A model generated the notes under the pieces. It searched no databases. It was not told the origin of the DNA and saw only the letters and a list, made by a program, of their open reading frames with translations. Below are positions 60,701 through 64,000 of a DNA stretch of 64,000 nucleotides, one piece after another (the stretch's first letter is position 1; every line of letters begins with the position of its first letter). This DNA comes from Rotaria macrura (lineage: Eukaryota > Rotifera > Eurotatoria > Philodinida > Philodinidae): assembly GCA_900239685.1 (NCBI GenBank), contig OENT01000115.1, positions 1 to 64,000 of the forward strand, written 5' to 3'. Both the position numbers and the translations under genes were made by a program.

Positions 60701-62840
60701 CCGTCGTTGTTCTTAAAATGATAAAAAACAAATTTAAAAAAGTTTTCTAATCCAGTGGTATCGGGATGAAATATGAAATATGTCGAATTCAACTACTACA
60801 AACTTAGTTGCCATTGTTTGTAATGCTGGGAGGGATGGGTCTTTAAAACTTACAAACACACTATATTGTTCAAAATATTTGGGAGTTACACAAATTTTAT
60901 TCGTCTGAAAAAATTTCAGAAGGCTGTTGTGTTGTGAATATTTCGTTCGTGGTATTTTATATGTGAGAAATTAATATTTATAATAGTCGCAACCTAGTGT
61001 TCTGTTCACTGTTCGTCTTCAGAAAATTTAAACGTATTGCATCATGTATTGAATTCAACTGCCTATCTAAATACATATGTTTGCAATGATTCCCATCGAG
61101 TTTAGTATTTTACATCATCTTCTACTACTTCACGGTTTCATTGAATATTCTCTTGTTATCATAATACTTGGTCCTGGCTTTTGTCATAATAATATACTTA
61201 ATACGTAGTAATTATTTTTACCGTTTGTTATAATTGACAATGATCGGTTTCGACTTTTTCATAATTATCCATCTCGATTTTTTTTTAATTAATTTTTTCT
61301 TTTGCATTCTCTTCTCTCTTGCTTAAGTGTATAAAAAGATGCTTGATGCGTAAAACATGCGATCATTAATATTAAGAAGTTAAATAAAGCTTTATTTTAT
61401 CCCTATAAACCCTTCTTCTATCGGAAATAGTCCCATGCTTGTCATATATAAACACAAGATACCACTCAATGTCGAGTTTAATCGGCGCTGTGTCTGATTT
61501 GTCTCCTGAATTTCTACGACTCTGTTTAAATTATTTACGCTTTCATGTCAGATCAATTTACAGTTGAGATCTTTCGCTCAATGATCGAGTCATAGTGTAT
61601 TCAATGATTCTGATAAGCAATTTTTCATGCCCTATTCATATACATATTAGAGATAATTACAAATACAAACCATTTGTATAATTTGAAACAACATACATAT
61701 AAACAAACTTGTGTCACGTAGACTTCTCAATTAAATTCAAATAGTATTCGCTAACGTGACTACTTCAGCTGCTATAACAAACCCTTTTACTATTGTCTAT
61801 CATTAGAGGATACCAATATCATGTAACTTTTCCGCCTGAATTTTAAATGGACATATACAGTTGCAATACATTAAGCTCAACTAGTTTCTGTTAAGATCGA
61901 TACTCAATCGTTTATTTTGTCGTATTGCTATCTTGGTAAACTTGACTAGAAAAGGGACCATTCGATTTATCCACAGTGTTCTTCTTTTTTCAGTACCTGC
62001 TGGAAGGATTCGTGGTCCTACATCGAATAAAAATGCCCCGTCAAGCCAGAACAACTTTTTCGAAATTACGACTTGTGTGACGGTTCCATTCAATCATAGT
62101 CAAAATACAGTCTGAAGATAAGAAGGCCATGGCTGACATAAAACAATTCTTTAATATTTTTTATGAGATCAAAAATAAATTAAGTGGAGACCTCAAAATA
62201 TGCCTTCTTAGCTTCCTGTTTCGTCATATTTTTTTTCTTCGACAATAAAAAAGGTTCTATGAGAGGGACCGGTCAGATGTTTCTTGAGGTAGGATGATAC
62301 GTTTTCTAGATATGTAATGTAAATCAAAAGAATTATAATGCATAATTCCACCTGAAGAATGTTACTTTAAAAAAGAATTCGGAAAAATATTTTGAATTTA
62401 AAGACTACTCAACAAAGTCATCACAGATCGAGTTTCCTCATTAGACTTGAATACCTGATGATTATTCTTCAATTCATTCTCTATCAGTTTTCTTAAAAGA
62501 TACGTTGCATGAAACATTTACGATGATTGGCAATAATAAACTTGAAGAAGAAAACGTTTGCGAAATTTTGATTATCTTTCATAATATTAGTGGAGTAACT
62601 ATAAATTCCCCTCATTTCTTCAGTTGTACTATATACAGTTATACGTCCACTCATTCCAATGAAAAATTTAAGTTACGAAAAAGAGGCTAAAGCTAAATCT
62701 TGCATAGGACTCGTTCTGTAAATTTTTATCATGAGCCGTAATTTTTGATTAAAATTGAAAAGAAAACATTATAAAATGAGATTATATAACCATTTCAAGT
62801 TTTCACTTCATTTTAATAATTAGCATTACCATAAAATCAC
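57726..62840. other. Five kb without a recognised gene
   Basis: Short frames only. Two weak candidates: 61933-62115 plus, where an acceptor-like TTCTTCTTTTTTCAG precedes PAGRIRGPTSNKNAPSSQNN, and 62505-62690 plus (TMIGNNKLEEENVCEIL). Neither has a partner exon or known motif. A G-run (GGGGGGG) occurs near 58803. Confidence 0.4.
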
Positions 62841-63858
62841 ATGACAAGTAACAATTCTACAACATCGGTCAATTTCACCGAGGAAAATCGACAGCCACTA
62901 CTATTCGCCGTTCTTCTTACTCTTCTTATTCCGTCGTTGTGTTGTTCAATATACCTTTTCCTTCAATTTTCTATAAATCGTACAGTACGTCAACAAATTC
63001 ATAACCGTATTACTCTTATTTTACTCGTCGCTAATTTTCTACAAGTGAGTGAAAACTAGGAAATAAATTGTAAACGTTTGAAAGATAATTCATTTCATTT
63101 TCATATAGGCCATCATTGATATACCATTTATGTTGTCATTACTTTATAACGGCAGTTTCCATCGATCGTACTTTCTTTGCTTCGTATGGATATTCGTAGA
63201 TTATCTTCTCAATGTAATAATTTTATTTTTGATGTTGTATGGTTCAATAGAACGATATTTAATCGTTTTTCATTATAACTTTTTCATTCAAAATAATATT
63301 CTATTACATTATATTCCCATTGGTTTTTGTTTAATCTATCCTACTGTTTTCTATATCGTAGTTCTGTTTTTCTATCCATGCACAAATGATTTTCAATACA
63401 ACTTGTACACATGCGGTGGTGCATGCTATTTATTCGATACTAGAGTGAGCGCCTTTGATTTAATTGCACATATCTTCTTTCCAGTTGTTGGAACTGTTTT
63501 GATGTCGATTATTTTAATCTGGCGTGTTATTCGTCACAAACAACGTATGAAACAGCGAAATATATGGAAAAAAAATCGTCGCATGACTTGGCAAATATTA
63601 TCTGTTTGTGTCCTACACACATTGGTCTGGGTATTGATTGTGACTTTCATGCTCATTGTACTTTTTTTGCCGGCAGCAAATCCAAATCTTGTGAATACTT
63701 TAATCAATTTACCTCCATTCGGTTATTTGTTTATCGTGATTCTCTATCCATTCCTTTTATTCATAGGATTAAGCGAAATTCGGTTGAATGTTCTCATATT
63801 GTTACGCCGACGATTTCGTCGAATCGCGAACACAATCGGAACAGAGATGCGTGGCTAG
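62841..63858 (+). CDS. Rhodopsin-like seven-transmembrane receptor (bdelloid-type)
   Basis: Exons 62841-63044 and 63109-63858 with a 64-bp intron (CAA|GTGAGT ... CATATAG|GCC) give 317 residues in frame. The N-terminus carries two N-glycosylation sites (NNST, NFTE) and no signal peptide. Seven spans lie at about 20-43, 56-80, 88-115, 134-157, 186-209, 228-255 and 270-290. Span 3 ends in E116-R117-Y118, the equivalent of the DRY switch. Cys92 at the top of span 3 can pair with one of the loop-2 cysteines (159, 170, 174, in PCTNDFQYNLYTCGGAC). Span 7 lacks NPxxY (has ILYPFLLFIG). The basic tail LRRRFRR fits G-protein contact. The family is hugely expanded in bdelloids with unknown ligands; chemosensory or peptide sensing is a guess. 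Confidence 0.85.
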
Positions 63859-64000
63859 AGTGATCCAGCATAAATTCTTATGAAATTTGGGCGTCGTTTA
63901 AAATGAGACTCTAAAAATGGATTGATGTTGTCAGTTGGTTTTCTCTACTTTACAGTAAAAAACAAACACGATTATTCTAAAAGGGATTTCGAGAAAATCA

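Noticed and set aside
61881-62115. Overlapping frames on both strands
   Set aside because: The plus frame follows a good acceptor and is protein-like, but no other exon could be joined; too weak to call a gene.
1-64000. tRNA, rRNA, CRISPR arrays, retroviral, LTR, Polinton or other capsid-bearing fossils
   Set aside because: Looked for GGTTCRANNCC arms, phased short direct repeats, reverse-transcriptase or integrase blocks and long terminal repeats; none seen by eye. A profile search could still find eroded traces.

Overview
The window reads as nuclear DNA of a bdelloid rotifer (Rotaria/Adineta type). This rests on several things seen together: AT-rich sequence with the standard code; GT-AG introns that are mostly 48-66 bp; an arginine ADP-ribosyltransferase (ART) and the remains of a second one of the kind much expanded in bdelloids; FG-GAP/VCBS propeller repeats; a divergent rhodopsin-like 7TM receptor; and many short non-autonomous DNA transposons. 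Genes are sparse. Several had to be assembled from exons, so every splice junction given here is read from the sequence and is not supported by transcripts.

Layout. 0-15 kb is mostly transposon debris: a dispersed repeat at the very start, a 117-bp hAT-type MITE (2.05 kb), a hAT transposase relic (3.4-3.8 kb), a fold-back (6.6-7.1 kb), a hAT-type element (7251-12047) with a 3.7-kb Sola-like transposon inside it (8052-11774), and a 1.5-kb hAT-type element with perfect 8-bp target duplications (12693-14207). At 15.9-17.2 kb (minus) lies an intact, intronless GH27 alpha-galactosidase. 23.2-23.7 kb holds a secreted two-domain TIL (trypsin-inhibitor-like) protein, followed by decayed TIL domains. 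26.6-29.1 kb (minus) holds a complete four-exon GILT thiol reductase. 35.3-36.7 kb has fragments of a decayed gene on the minus strand. 36.7-41.6 kb is another cluster of small elements.

45.4-54.2 kb is the most interesting part. An ART of the R-S-ExE type is followed, on the same strand, by a transmembrane segment and 14 FG-GAP blades. The exon phases allow a single fused protein: cytosolic ART, one membrane span, and an extracellular double seven-bladed propeller. They equally allow two tightly linked cistrons, the second with its own ATG 30 bp after the first stop and a good splice acceptor in between, as expected for a spliced-leader operon. 55.2-57.7 kb holds two MITEs and a second, broken ART-family gene that ends where its catalytic domain should begin. 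57.7-62.8 kb has nothing I recognise. 62.8-63.9 kb is a complete two-exon 7TM receptor.

Functionally the genes look like membrane, secretory and lysosomal functions (glycoside breakdown, protease inhibition, lysosomal disulfide reduction, ADP-ribosylation, sensing). Nothing shows them working as one pathway, apart from the ART/propeller pair.
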